From Synechococcaceae bacterium WB8_1B_136 (lineage in GTDB: Bacteria > Cyanobacteriota > Cyanobacteriia > PCC-6307 > Cyanobiaceae): a DNA stretch of 7,171 nucleotides. A model generated the notes under the pieces. That model did no database searches. It was not told the DNA's origin and saw only the letters and a program-made list of their open reading frames with translations. The stretch spans positions 1 through 7,171 of the forward strand of contig RGNC01000102.1 of the NCBI GenBank assembly GCA_010029175.1. Direction: 5' to 3'. Both the position numbers and the translations under genes were made by a program. Positions 1 through 4,550 of this stretch are shown here, one piece after another; positions within the stretch are counted from its first letter, which is position 1; each line of letters begins with the position of its first letter.

Positions 1-333
1 GCCTGGGCCCCCTGGGGTGAGCTGGGGCTGGCGGCTGCCGGCACCGCCACCGAACAACTCGCGGGCCTGGGCATCCCGGCCCTCTCCCTGCCGGGGCCTG
101 GCCCCCAGTTCAAGCTCGGCTTCGCCCAGCGCCAGAGCCGGCTGCTCGGGGGCTCTGTGCGGGTGTGCCGCACCTCGGCCGAGCTGGCCCGGGGGCTCGA
201 GCTGTTGTTGCGGGAGCCGCCGCTGCGGCAGCGCTTGGGGGCGATCGGCCGGCGGCGCATGGGGCCGCCGGGAGGGAGTGCCGCCCTGGCGGTCCTGGTG
301 GAGCAGCGGCTGCTGGCCGGCCCGGCGGGATGA
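1..333 (+). CDS. Lipid-A-disaccharide synthase-related protein, C-terminal fragment
   Basis: Frame 1 is open from the window edge to TGA at 331-333, giving the last 110 residues of a protein whose start lies outside. Seen: near the N-terminal side a run GLAAAGTATEQLAGLGIP, then LPGPGPQFKLGFAQRQSRLLGGSV, then a helical tail that includes a hydrophobic-arginine stretch (ELLLREPPLRQRLG). The G-TATEQ / LPG-GPQF / FA-RQ-RLLG pattern is what I know from the cyanobacterial family annotated as lipid-A-disaccharide-synthase-related, which has a GT-B glycosyltransferase-like fold; the GTATEQ segment lies where such enzymes bind the nucleotide-sugar donor. The actual substrate is unknown, and picocyanobacteria are generally thought not to make classical enterobacterial lipid A, so LpxB activity should not be assumed. 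The following small gene is on the same strand 29 nt downstream and may be co-transcribed. Confidence 0.72.
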   Translation, partial: AWAPWGELGLAAAGTATEQLAGLGIPALSLPGPGPQFKLGFAQRQSRLLGGSVRVCRTSAELARGLELLLREPPLRQRLGAIGRRRMGPPGGSAALAVLVEQRLLAGPAG

Positions 334-362
334 TGGACATTCGCCACTGATCGCCGCGCTCC

Positions 363-620
363 ATGGCCGCACCCCAGGACAAGCACTTCGTGACGGCCTG
401 CGGGCGGCTGGCCAGCCAGCTGAGCATCAGCATCGCCTCGGCCCGCCGCAAGGTGGATCTGGTGGCCGCCCGCGAGGGCGTGCGGGATGCGGAGGGTCGT
501 CTGCTGATCGCCCAGCGGCTGTTGCTGGAAACCCAGGGGGTGGGTGCGGAATCCCGCCAGCTGCTCGATGAGCTGCTGGAGGCCGTGGCCGAGGAGGCCA
601 ACTACATCGGCGACGACTGA
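363..620 (+). CDS. Small conserved-type hypothetical protein (85 aa)
   Basis: ATG at 363 to TGA at 618-620 encodes 85 residues. I do not recognise a named domain. The protein looks almost entirely helical: residues 8-38 (FVTACGRLASQLSISIASAR and following) and residues 44-79 are rich in Leu, Ala, Glu and Arg with amphipathic spacing, so a two-helix hairpin or short coiled coil is plausible. The tail ANYIGDD is acidic. There is no signal peptide or membrane segment and only one cysteine (C13). No strong Shine-Dalgarno precedes the start, but no better in-frame start exists close by, and codon use is like that of the neighbours. It lies 29 nt behind the glycosyltransferase-like gene and ends 22 nt before the convergent rnd stop. 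That it is real is inferred from its position filling the gap and its well-behaved protein composition. Confidence 0.62.
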   Translation: MAAPQDKHFVTACGRLASQLSISIASARRKVDLVAAREGVRDAEGRLLIAQRLLLETQGVGAESRQLLDELLEAVAEEANYIGDD

Positions 621-623
621 TCC

Positions 624-647
624 CCTGGGCGGCAACCGCCCCTCAGG
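624..647. terminator. Possible bidirectional terminator hairpin
   Basis: A perfect 6-bp GC stem, GGGCGG (627-632) and CCGCCC (636-641) with the loop CAA, sits between the convergent stops of the 85-aa gene (620) and rnd (643-645). Outer CCT (624-626) and AGG (645-647) could extend the stem after a bulge. There is no T-run on either strand, so this is not a canonical intrinsic terminator. The tail-to-tail position is the main argument. Confidence 0.35.
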
Positions 648-1311
648 AGCGGTGCTCGAAAATCGCGCCGTAGCGGCCGCGATCGAGCTCGGCGATCACC
701 GGGATGCAGGCAAAGCTGCGCTGGGCCAGCTCCAGCCGCTCCTCCCGCGTCAGCATCTGCACCAGCCGGTCGCGGGCGGCCAGCAGATAGCGCACATCAT
801 TGGCGGCGTAGGCCAGCTGGGCTTCGCTGAGCTCCTCCACCCGGCCCCAGTCGCTGCTCTGGGCCCCCTTGTCGAGCTCCACGCCGCAGAGTTCCTGCAC
901 CACATCCTTGAGGCCGTGGCGGTTGGTGTAGGTGCGGGCCAGGCGGCTGGCCACCTTGGTGCAGAACAGCGGCTGCACGGCGATGCCCAGGCCCTCCGCC
1001 AGGGCGGCCACATCGAAGCGGGCGAAGTGGAACACCTTCTCGATGGCCGGGGCCTCCAGCAGCCGCTGCAGCAGCGGGGCACGGGTCTGGCCGCGCTGAA
1101 TGCGAACGCAGCACACGTTGTCGTGGTCGTCGCTGATCTGCACCAGGCACAGCCGATCGCGCCCATGCACCAGGCCCATCGCCTCGGTGTCCACCGCCAG
1201 GGCGCTGGAGGCCCCCAGCAGGGCGTGCCACTCGGCGTTGAGGTCGCCGTCGAGCACGGCAAAACGGGCCGGGCTGGAGCCGGCGGCGGGGGCGATATGC
1301 GTGATGCTCAT
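643..1311 (-). CDS. rnd: Ribonuclease D (DEDDy 3'-5' exoribonuclease, single-domain)
   Basis: Encodes 222 residues from ATG at 1311. The three exonuclease motifs are all present: Exo I VDTEAMGL with D41 and E43, Exo II FHFARFDVAAL with D100, and Exo III YAANDVRYLL with Y168 and D172, the tyrosine defining the DEDDy subgroup. These acidic residues bind the two catalytic metal ions that hydrolyse RNA from the 3' end; the family trims tRNA and other structured RNA precursors in the cytoplasm. The protein ends about 50 residues after Exo III, so it lacks the HRDC domains of E. coli RNase D (about 375 residues) and resembles the short cyanobacterial and alphaproteobacterial forms. An in-frame GTG at 1335 would add eight residues (MATAAPPP); ATG was preferred because the extension is proline/alanine-rich and neither start has a visible Shine-Dalgarno. 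Divergent from the PadR-like gene. Confidence 0.9.
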   Translation of the reverse strand: MSITHIAPAAGSSPARFAVLDGDLNAEWHALLGASSALAVDTEAMGLVHGRDRLCLVQISDDHDNVCCVRIQRGQTRAPLLQRLLEAPAIEKVFHFARFDVAALAEGLGIAVQPLFCTKVASRLARTYTNRHGLKDVVQELCGVELDKGAQSSDWGRVEELSEAQLAYAANDVRYLLAARDRLVQMLTREERLELAQRSFACIPVIAELDRGRYGAIFEHRS

Positions 1312-1338
1312 GGGCGGAGGCGCTGCGGTGGCCACGGG

Positions 1339-1350
1339 GATGGCGCCATC
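1339..1350. repeat. Perfect 12-bp palindrome in the rnd / PadR-like divergent region
   Basis: GATGGCGCCATC reads identically on both strands and lies 28 nt upstream of the rnd ATG. It may be an operator for the adjacent PadR-like regulator or may simply reflect high GC. The evidence is the symmetry and the intergenic position only. Confidence 0.3.
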
Positions 1351-1355
1351 GTCGC

Positions 1356-1377
1356 GGATGCCGTGGCGCGGGCATCC
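1356..1377. repeat. Inverted repeat, 7-bp arms, in the divergent region
   Basis: GGATGCC (1356-1362) and GGCATCC (1371-1377) are exact reverse complements separated by 8 nt. It lies six bases past the 1339-1350 palindrome. Together they make the roughly 120-nt gap between rnd and the PadR-like gene rich in dyad symmetry, as expected for a regulator-binding region, although no known operator is recognised. Confidence 0.3.
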
Positions 1378-1424
1378 ACACCCTGGCCGGATTTCGCTCT
1401 TGAGATTCAGGACGAGACTGGGTT

Positions 1425-1429
1425 AGGAG
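1425..1429 (+). promoter_or_regulatory. Ribosome binding site deciding the GTG start at 1435
   Basis: AGGAG, within GTTAGGAGAAGGG, is five bases before GTG 1435 and complementary to the 16S rRNA tail. The later in-frame ATG at 1459 has no such motif, so the GTG is the better-supported start. Confidence 0.55.
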
Positions 1430-1434
1430 AAGGG

Positions 1435-1932
1435 GTGAGCGAGCCCCTTGTTGCCGTGATGCGATCCCGCCGTCTGCCCGCCCGCTCCGGCCTGGAGGCC
1501 GTGCATGCGTTCTTTGCCCAGCCGCCGATTCAGCACCTGGGCCTGGAGCTGGCGGTGTGCTGGGTGTTGGAGCGGCTGCTGGAGGCCGACAGCTACCCCA
1601 CGGCCCTGATGCACGACCTGGCGGTTGCCCATCCCAAGTTGCGGCTGTCGGAAACCGTGCTGCAGCAGGCGCTCAACTTCCTGGATCAGCAGGGCGCCAT
1701 CAGCAGCTACTCGCAGCGCTGCCCCAGCCGCGGCCGGCCCCGACGGATGCTGCACCTGCTGGAAACCAGTCGGGAGGCGGCCCTGGGGTTGATGTCCAGC
1801 TGGCACCGCTGGCTCGAAGAGAATGACGATCATCTGCATCCGGGATCCGATGCCTCCAGCCCTGGGTTCCACCCTGCTGCTCACGGTTCTGCTGGCTGTC
1901 GGCCTGGTGTTTTTTCTGCGGGCTGCCAGTAA
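1435..1932 (+). CDS. PadR-like winged-helix protein (165 aa)
   Basis: Starting at GTG 1435, chosen for its Shine-Dalgarno (an ATG at 1459 would remove eight residues), the protein has a helical N-terminal half (LGLELAVCWVLERLLEADSY, about residues 35-54), a helix-turn-helix-like segment with LSETVLQQALNFLDQQGAIS (residues 71-90) and then a basic wing CPSRGRPRRMLHL (96-108). GRPRR followed by a beta-like strand after a 'recognition helix then L..L...G.I' pattern is typical of the winged-helix domain of PadR-family transcription factors, so a DNA-binding role is inferred; I cannot name a target. Residues from about 129 to the stop (DDHLHPGSDASS...SAGCQ) are low-complexity and lie over the start of the next gene in another frame, so this tail is suspicious. 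First gene of a probable three-gene operon. Confidence 0.65.
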   Translation: MSEPLVAVMRSRRLPARSGLEAVHAFFAQPPIQHLGLELAVCWVLERLLEADSYPTALMHDLAVAHPKLRLSETVLQQALNFLDQQGAISSYSQRCPSRGRPRRMLHLLETSREAALGLMSSWHRWLEENDDHLHPGSDASSPGFHPAAHGSAGCRPGVFSAGCQ

Positions 1933-2404
1933 GGACCGCACCACCGTGGTGGAGGTGCGCTCGTCGCGCCCGCCCCTGGAGGTGCTGCCCGGCATCACTA
2001 ACTGGTTGCAGCAGCGCGGCTGGACCGCTGAAGAGAGCAACCCCGAGCAGCGATCGCTGCGCTTCCGCGGCCAGGTGGAGGCCAGTCCACTGCTGGCGGT
2101 GCTGCTGTCGCTGCTGGGGGCTGTGGGTGCCGGTTGCCTGGGCCTGGTGCTCCGCCAGCTGATGCCCCCTCTGGGCTGGTGGCCCCTGGGCCTGGTGGCG
2201 CTGGGGCCCCTGGCCGGGGTGCTCTACCGCCGCCGTGCCGCCCGGGCAGAAACGGTTGAGCTGCGGCTGATCAGCCACGACCTGGCCACCGGCAGTGCCC
2301 TGCGGCTGCGTGCCCACCGCGATGAACTGATCGCCCTGGAGCTGGAGATGGGGCCCAAGCTGGGGCTGTTCAGTGATGGCAACCTGCTCAGCTCGCCGAT
2401 CTGA
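1850..2404 (+). CDS. Cofactor assembly of complex C, subunit B (CCB)-family membrane protein
   Basis: From ATG 1850 the product is 184 residues. Seen: a hydrophobic segment at residues 5-23 (LGSTLLLTVLLAVGLVFFL) followed by the charged RAASKDRTTVVEV; a soluble stretch with ITNWLQQRGW; two further membrane segments at about 80-101 and 108-126; and a C-terminal soluble part with LRLRAHRDELIALE (151-164). This arrangement and the 'TLLLT-LLAVGL-FF-RAS-KDRT' and 'AHRDEL' signatures match the cyanobacterial family related to chloroplast CCB2/CCB4, which help attach haem c_i covalently to cytochrome b6 of the b6f complex in thylakoid membranes. Function in this organism is by family. An upstream in-frame ATG at 1823 adds MTIICIRDP, but the family normally begins right before the first membrane segment. 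Overlaps the preceding gene by 83 nt and is 14 nt from the next. Confidence 0.72.
   Translation: MPPALGSTLLLTVLLAVGLVFFLRAASKDRTTVVEVRSSRPPLEVLPGITNWLQQRGWTAEESNPEQRSLRFRGQVEASPLLAVLLSLLGAVGAGCLGLVLRQLMPPLGWWPLGLVALGPLAGVLYRRRAARAETVELRLISHDLATGSALRLRAHRDELIALELEMGPKLGLFSDGNLLSSPI
2047..2060. repeat. HIP1 octamer inside a 14-bp perfect palindrome
   Basis: The cyanobacterial highly iterated palindrome GCGATCGC is at 2050-2057, embedded in the fully symmetric GCAGCGATCGCTGC. It lies in the CCB-family coding region and is the only exact HIP1 copy I found in the window. Confidence 0.6.
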
Positions 2405-2418
2405 GCCAGAGTTGCCGC

Positions 2419-3222
2419 ATGGATCCCCGCCGTGCTGCCGCCGTCGCCCTGCTGGTGGGCGCCTGTCTGGCGGGTCCGGCCGCTGCCCAGGCTCCGGGGC
2501 TGAGCAGCTTCGATCCGCTCACCGGCCCCCGCAGCCGCCTCTCCCGCGACTGGGTGGGACAGCGGTCGCTGCCCGCCGATGTGCCCATCCTGGTGCTGGC
2601 GGGCCACGCCGATTCCCAGGGCATTCAGGGGCCGGGCACCTCCGGTGAGGCTGTGGCTCGGCTGGGGGCTTCGCCGATGCAGCCCGGCATCACCGACGAG
2701 CTCTACTGGAACCTGGCGGTGGCCCGGGCCGTTGTGGACCTTGGCCAGCGCCGCGGGCTCACCATCCGCTTCTACGAGCCGCCGCTGCGCTCCATCGCCA
2801 ATAGCGGCGACCCTCGCACCAACTGGAGCGTGGGCAAGGCCCATGCAGACCGCGGCGGCTACGTCCTGGAGATCCACTTCGATGCCTATGGCCCCGATGG
2901 GGTGGGTTCTGGCCTGATCCCTGCCCTGCATCGCCCCTTCAGCCAGATCGATGAGAGCCTGGCGGCGGCGTTCGGGGGCTACCCGATGTGGTTCCGCGGT
3001 GGTCTGGGGGGGCCGCGCCGGGGTATTTCCCTGCTGGAGATCGGCAAGCTGGAGGCACCGCTCGAGCCTGCGCTGCGGAATCCCGCCAGCGGCTCGGCGG
3101 CCCTGGCCGCCATCGCCGAGCGGGTGGTCACGGCCCTGGAACTGGGCCTCAGTCGACGGCCTGGTGGGGTTGGCAGCGGCCCACAAGCGCTTCGTCTCCC
3201 AGCCAGTTCTGCGGGCGAGTGA
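2419..3222 (+). CDS. Exported N-acetylmuramoyl-L-alanine amidase-like protein
   Basis: 267 residues from ATG 2419. The N-terminus has the charged DPRR, a hydrophobic core (AAAVALLVGACLAG) and an AAA-Q site near residue 23, so it is probably exported; VGAC (13-16) could instead be a lipobox anchoring it at C16. The mature part shows the spaced pattern of zinc amidases of the Amidase_3 type: a strand ending in a histidine (VPILVLAGHADSQG, H63), a glutamate at a helix start (TDELYWNLAVARAV, E94), a strand with histidine (YVLEIHFDAYGPDG, H153) and a late glutamate (ISLLEIGKLEAPLEP, E207). In the known family H, E and H bind zinc and the last E is catalytic, cleaving the amide between peptide stem and glycan of peptidoglycan. 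The motifs are divergent (AGHAD instead of the usual DPGHGG), so the substrate is inferred. The C-terminal 25 residues overlap hemF on the other strand. The protein could also be an inactive homologue. Confidence 0.62.
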   Translation: MDPRRAAAVALLVGACLAGPAAAQAPGLSSFDPLTGPRSRLSRDWVGQRSLPADVPILVLAGHADSQGIQGPGTSGEAVARLGASPMQPGITDELYWNLAVARAVVDLGQRRGLTIRFYEPPLRSIANSGDPRTNWSVGKAHADRGGYVLEIHFDAYGPDGVGSGLIPALHRPFSQIDESLAAAFGGYPMWFRGGLGGPRRGISLLEIGKLEAPLEPALRNPASGSAALAAIAERVVTALELGLSRRPGGVGSGPQALRLPASSAGE

Positions 3223-4243
3223 ACAGCTCGGTGAGCAGGGCCTCGCGGCTGCCGGCCTCCGGTTGATAGCCGTATTCCCAGCGCACCAGCGGCGGCAGCG
3301 ACATCAGGATCGATTCGGTGCGGCCGTTGGTCTGCAGCCCGAAGATCGTGCCCCGATCGAACACCAGGTTGAATTCCACATAGCGGCCGCGACGGTAGAG
3401 CTGGAACTGGCGCTCCCGCTCGCCGTAGGGGGTGTGCTGGCGCTTCTCGGCGATCGGCACGTAGCTGGGCAGGAAGGCGTTGCCGCAGGCGCTGGCCAGG
3501 GCGAACAGCTGCTCCCAGCTCTGGGGCTGGGCACCCACCGCCTGGCTGGCGGCGGCAGCGGGGCCGCTCGGGTCCTGGCCCTTGTAGAGCACGCCGCGGG
3601 GATCCTGGTAGTCGTAGAAGATGCCGCCCACGCCGCGGGTTTCACCGCGGTGCTTGAGGAAGAAGTATTCGTCGCACCAGGGCTTGAACACCTGGTAGAT
3701 GGCCGGATTCACGCTGTCGCAGGCGCCCTTGAGGGTGCGGTGGAAGTGCTGGGCGTCGGCCAGGAAGGGGTAGTAGGGGGTGAGGTCGGCGCCGCCACCG
3801 AACCACCACACCGGCCCCGCCTCGAAATAGCGGTAGTTGAGGTGAACGGTGGGGATGTAAGGGTTGCGGGGGTGCAGCACCATCGAGGTGCCCGTGGCGA
3901 ACCAACGGTGCCCCTTGGCCTCGGGACGCTGGCTGAGGATCGAGGGGGGCAGCTCCGAGCCCTCCACCTCGGAGAAGTTCACGCCGCCCTGCTCGAACAG
4001 GCGGCCTGCCTTCATCACCCGCGAGCGGCCGCCGCCACCTTCGGGGCGCACCCAGCTCTCCTCGGCAAACCGACCCTCGCCATCCAGCTGCTCCAGGCCG
4101 GCGCAGATCGAATCCTGCAGCCCCATCAACAGGGCCTTGGCCCGGGCGCGGGAATCGGCGGGTGGGGCCTCCAGCTGGGGCGCCGCCGGCTGAGCCGGGT
4201 TGGCCAGCCTGTTCTTCGTGCGGGACAGCAGGCCCTTCAACAT
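3149..4243 (-). CDS. hemF: Oxygen-dependent coproporphyrinogen III oxidase
   Basis: 364 residues from ATG 4243. It converts coproporphyrinogen III to protoporphyrinogen IX by two oxidative decarboxylations using O2, feeding haem, chlorophyll and bilin synthesis in the cytoplasm. The family signatures are all present in order: GGVNFSEVEG (86-95), MVLHPRNPYIPTVHLNYRYF (121-140), WWFGGGADLTPYY (146-158), KHRGETRGVGGIFYDY (197-212) and RRGRYVEFNLVFDRGTIFGL (284-303) followed by QTNGRTESILMSLPP. A slightly longer segment rich in Ala and Gln (about 222-243) sits between the GVLYKG region and the WEQLF helix. The first 30 residues are poorly conserved in type; an in-frame GTG at 4279 would add 12. 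A GGAGG on the minus strand at 4275-4271 is too far from ATG 4243 (28 nt) to decide. The 3' end overlaps the amidase-like gene by 74 nt. Confidence 0.96.
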   Translation of the reverse strand: MLKGLLSRTKNRLANPAQPAAPQLEAPPADSRARAKALLMGLQDSICAGLEQLDGEGRFAEESWVRPEGGGGRSRVMKAGRLFEQGGVNFSEVEGSELPPSILSQRPEAKGHRWFATGTSMVLHPRNPYIPTVHLNYRYFEAGPVWWFGGGADLTPYYPFLADAQHFHRTLKGACDSVNPAIYQVFKPWCDEYFFLKHRGETRGVGGIFYDYQDPRGVLYKGQDPSGPAAAASQAVGAQPQSWEQLFALASACGNAFLPSYVPIAEKRQHTPYGERERQFQLYRRGRYVEFNLVFDRGTIFGLQTNGRTESILMSLPPLVRWEYGYQPEAGSREALLTELFTRPQNWLGDEALVGRCQPHQAVD

Positions 4244-4321
4244 CGGCGCCACACCAAAGGGTGTCGGAAACCTCCACACCTTTTCAGCCCACCGTCCCGC
4301 CGCACAAGCCTTCGAGAGAGT

Positions 4322-4333
4322 TCGTGATCACGA
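4322..4333. promoter_or_regulatory. Perfect 12-bp palindrome, candidate operator upstream of hemF
   Basis: TCGTGATCACGA is fully symmetric and lies 79 nt upstream of the hemF ATG, a typical place for a dimeric regulator to bind. The half-site TGA/TCA resembles CRP/FNR-family half-sites, but without the usual 6-nt spacer, and it does not fit the NtcA consensus GTA-N8-TAC. No regulator can be named. Confidence 0.4.
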
Positions 4334-4344
4334 TTGCGGCATGT

Positions 4345-4370
4345 GGCACCACCGCTGGCGGAGTGGTGCC
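4345..4370. repeat. Inverted repeat with 8-bp arms
   Basis: GGCACCAC (4345-4352) and GTGGTGCC (4363-4370) are exact reverse complements with a 10-nt spacer. It could fold as a hairpin in RNA (two G-U pairs could lengthen the stem outside) or act as a dyad operator. There is no T-run after it, so terminator function is unlikely. Confidence 0.4.
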
Positions 4371-4407
4371 GTTGGCTTGGGGTGGTGCTGAGGGCCTGTT
4401 GTGGAGA

Positions 4408-4428
4408 TGGCTAAGTCTTGGCTAAGTC
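4408..4428. promoter_or_regulatory. Direct repeat, 10-nt units with 11-nt period
   Basis: TGGCTAAGTC occurs at 4408-4417 and again at 4419-4428, one base apart, so the units fall on the same DNA face. Such one-turn direct repeats are the typical binding sites of OmpR/PhoB-type response regulators. Read on the minus strand the pair is CTTAGCCA-N3-CTTAGCCA, which is similar to, but not the same as, the cyanobacterial Pho box (CTTAACCT-type units at 11-nt period). It lies 165 nt from the hemF start and 123 nt from the mrp start. Confidence 0.45.
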
Positions 4429-4523
4429 CACCGCACGGCAGCTGTTTGCGCAGCAGCAACCATGTCCGCGGTCGCCATTCCCGCCGTAGGGGTGGCACTG
4501 GGAGCGTTCGCCGCCGCCGCTTC

Positions 4524-4529
4524 TAGGAT
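4524..4529 (+). promoter_or_regulatory. Possible -10 element for mrp
   Basis: TAGGAT fits the TAN3T pattern and lies 21 nt before the mrp ATG. No -35 hexamer is visible at the expected spacing, so if used it would need an activator. Weak evidence. Confidence 0.25.
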
Positions 4530-4550
4530 CCAGGCCCTGTTGCCCTCGTG

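Larger units (their letters stand above)
4244..4550. promoter_or_regulatory. Divergent hemF-mrp intergenic region
   Basis: About 307 nt without a convincing gene; the short open frames here have no start signal or recognisable protein. It must contain the promoters for hemF (leftward) and mrp (rightward). Visible structure: a 12-bp palindrome at 4322-4333, an inverted repeat with 8-bp arms at 4345-4370, a 10-nt direct repeat at 4408-4428 and a possible -10 at 4524-4529. Its length is unusual for this otherwise tightly packed window. Confidence 0.6.

Noticed and set aside
17..571. 184-codon frame at the left edge
   Set aside because: Ser/Arg/Cys/Trp-rich shadow frame; frame 1 gives the glycosyltransferase-like C-terminus and 363-620 the small protein.
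1400..1428. Possible sigma-70 promoter for the PadR-like gene (TTGAGA at 1400-1405)
   Set aside because: The -35-like hexamer is good, but no acceptable -10 is found at 16-18 nt; the bases there belong to the Shine-Dalgarno.
544..1434. Long plus-strand open frame across the whole rnd region leading into the PadR-like gene
   Set aside because: It is antisense to rnd, whose catalytic motifs are clear; its His/Gln/Ala-rich product is the typical antisense reading of GC-rich coding DNA. Only the part from 1435 is supported.
2224..3186. 320-codon minus-strand open frame opposite the amidase-like gene
   Set aside because: The opposite strand has a signal peptide and catalytic pattern, and codon use there is better; this is a shadow.
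2951..4327. 458-codon plus-strand open frame opposite hemF
   Set aside because: HemF on the other strand carries every family signature; this frame has no recognisable domain and a composition typical of an antisense shadow.
4200..4391. Short open frame in the hemF-mrp intergenic region
   Set aside because: It starts inside hemF on the opposite strand, has no ribosome binding site and an unremarkable product.
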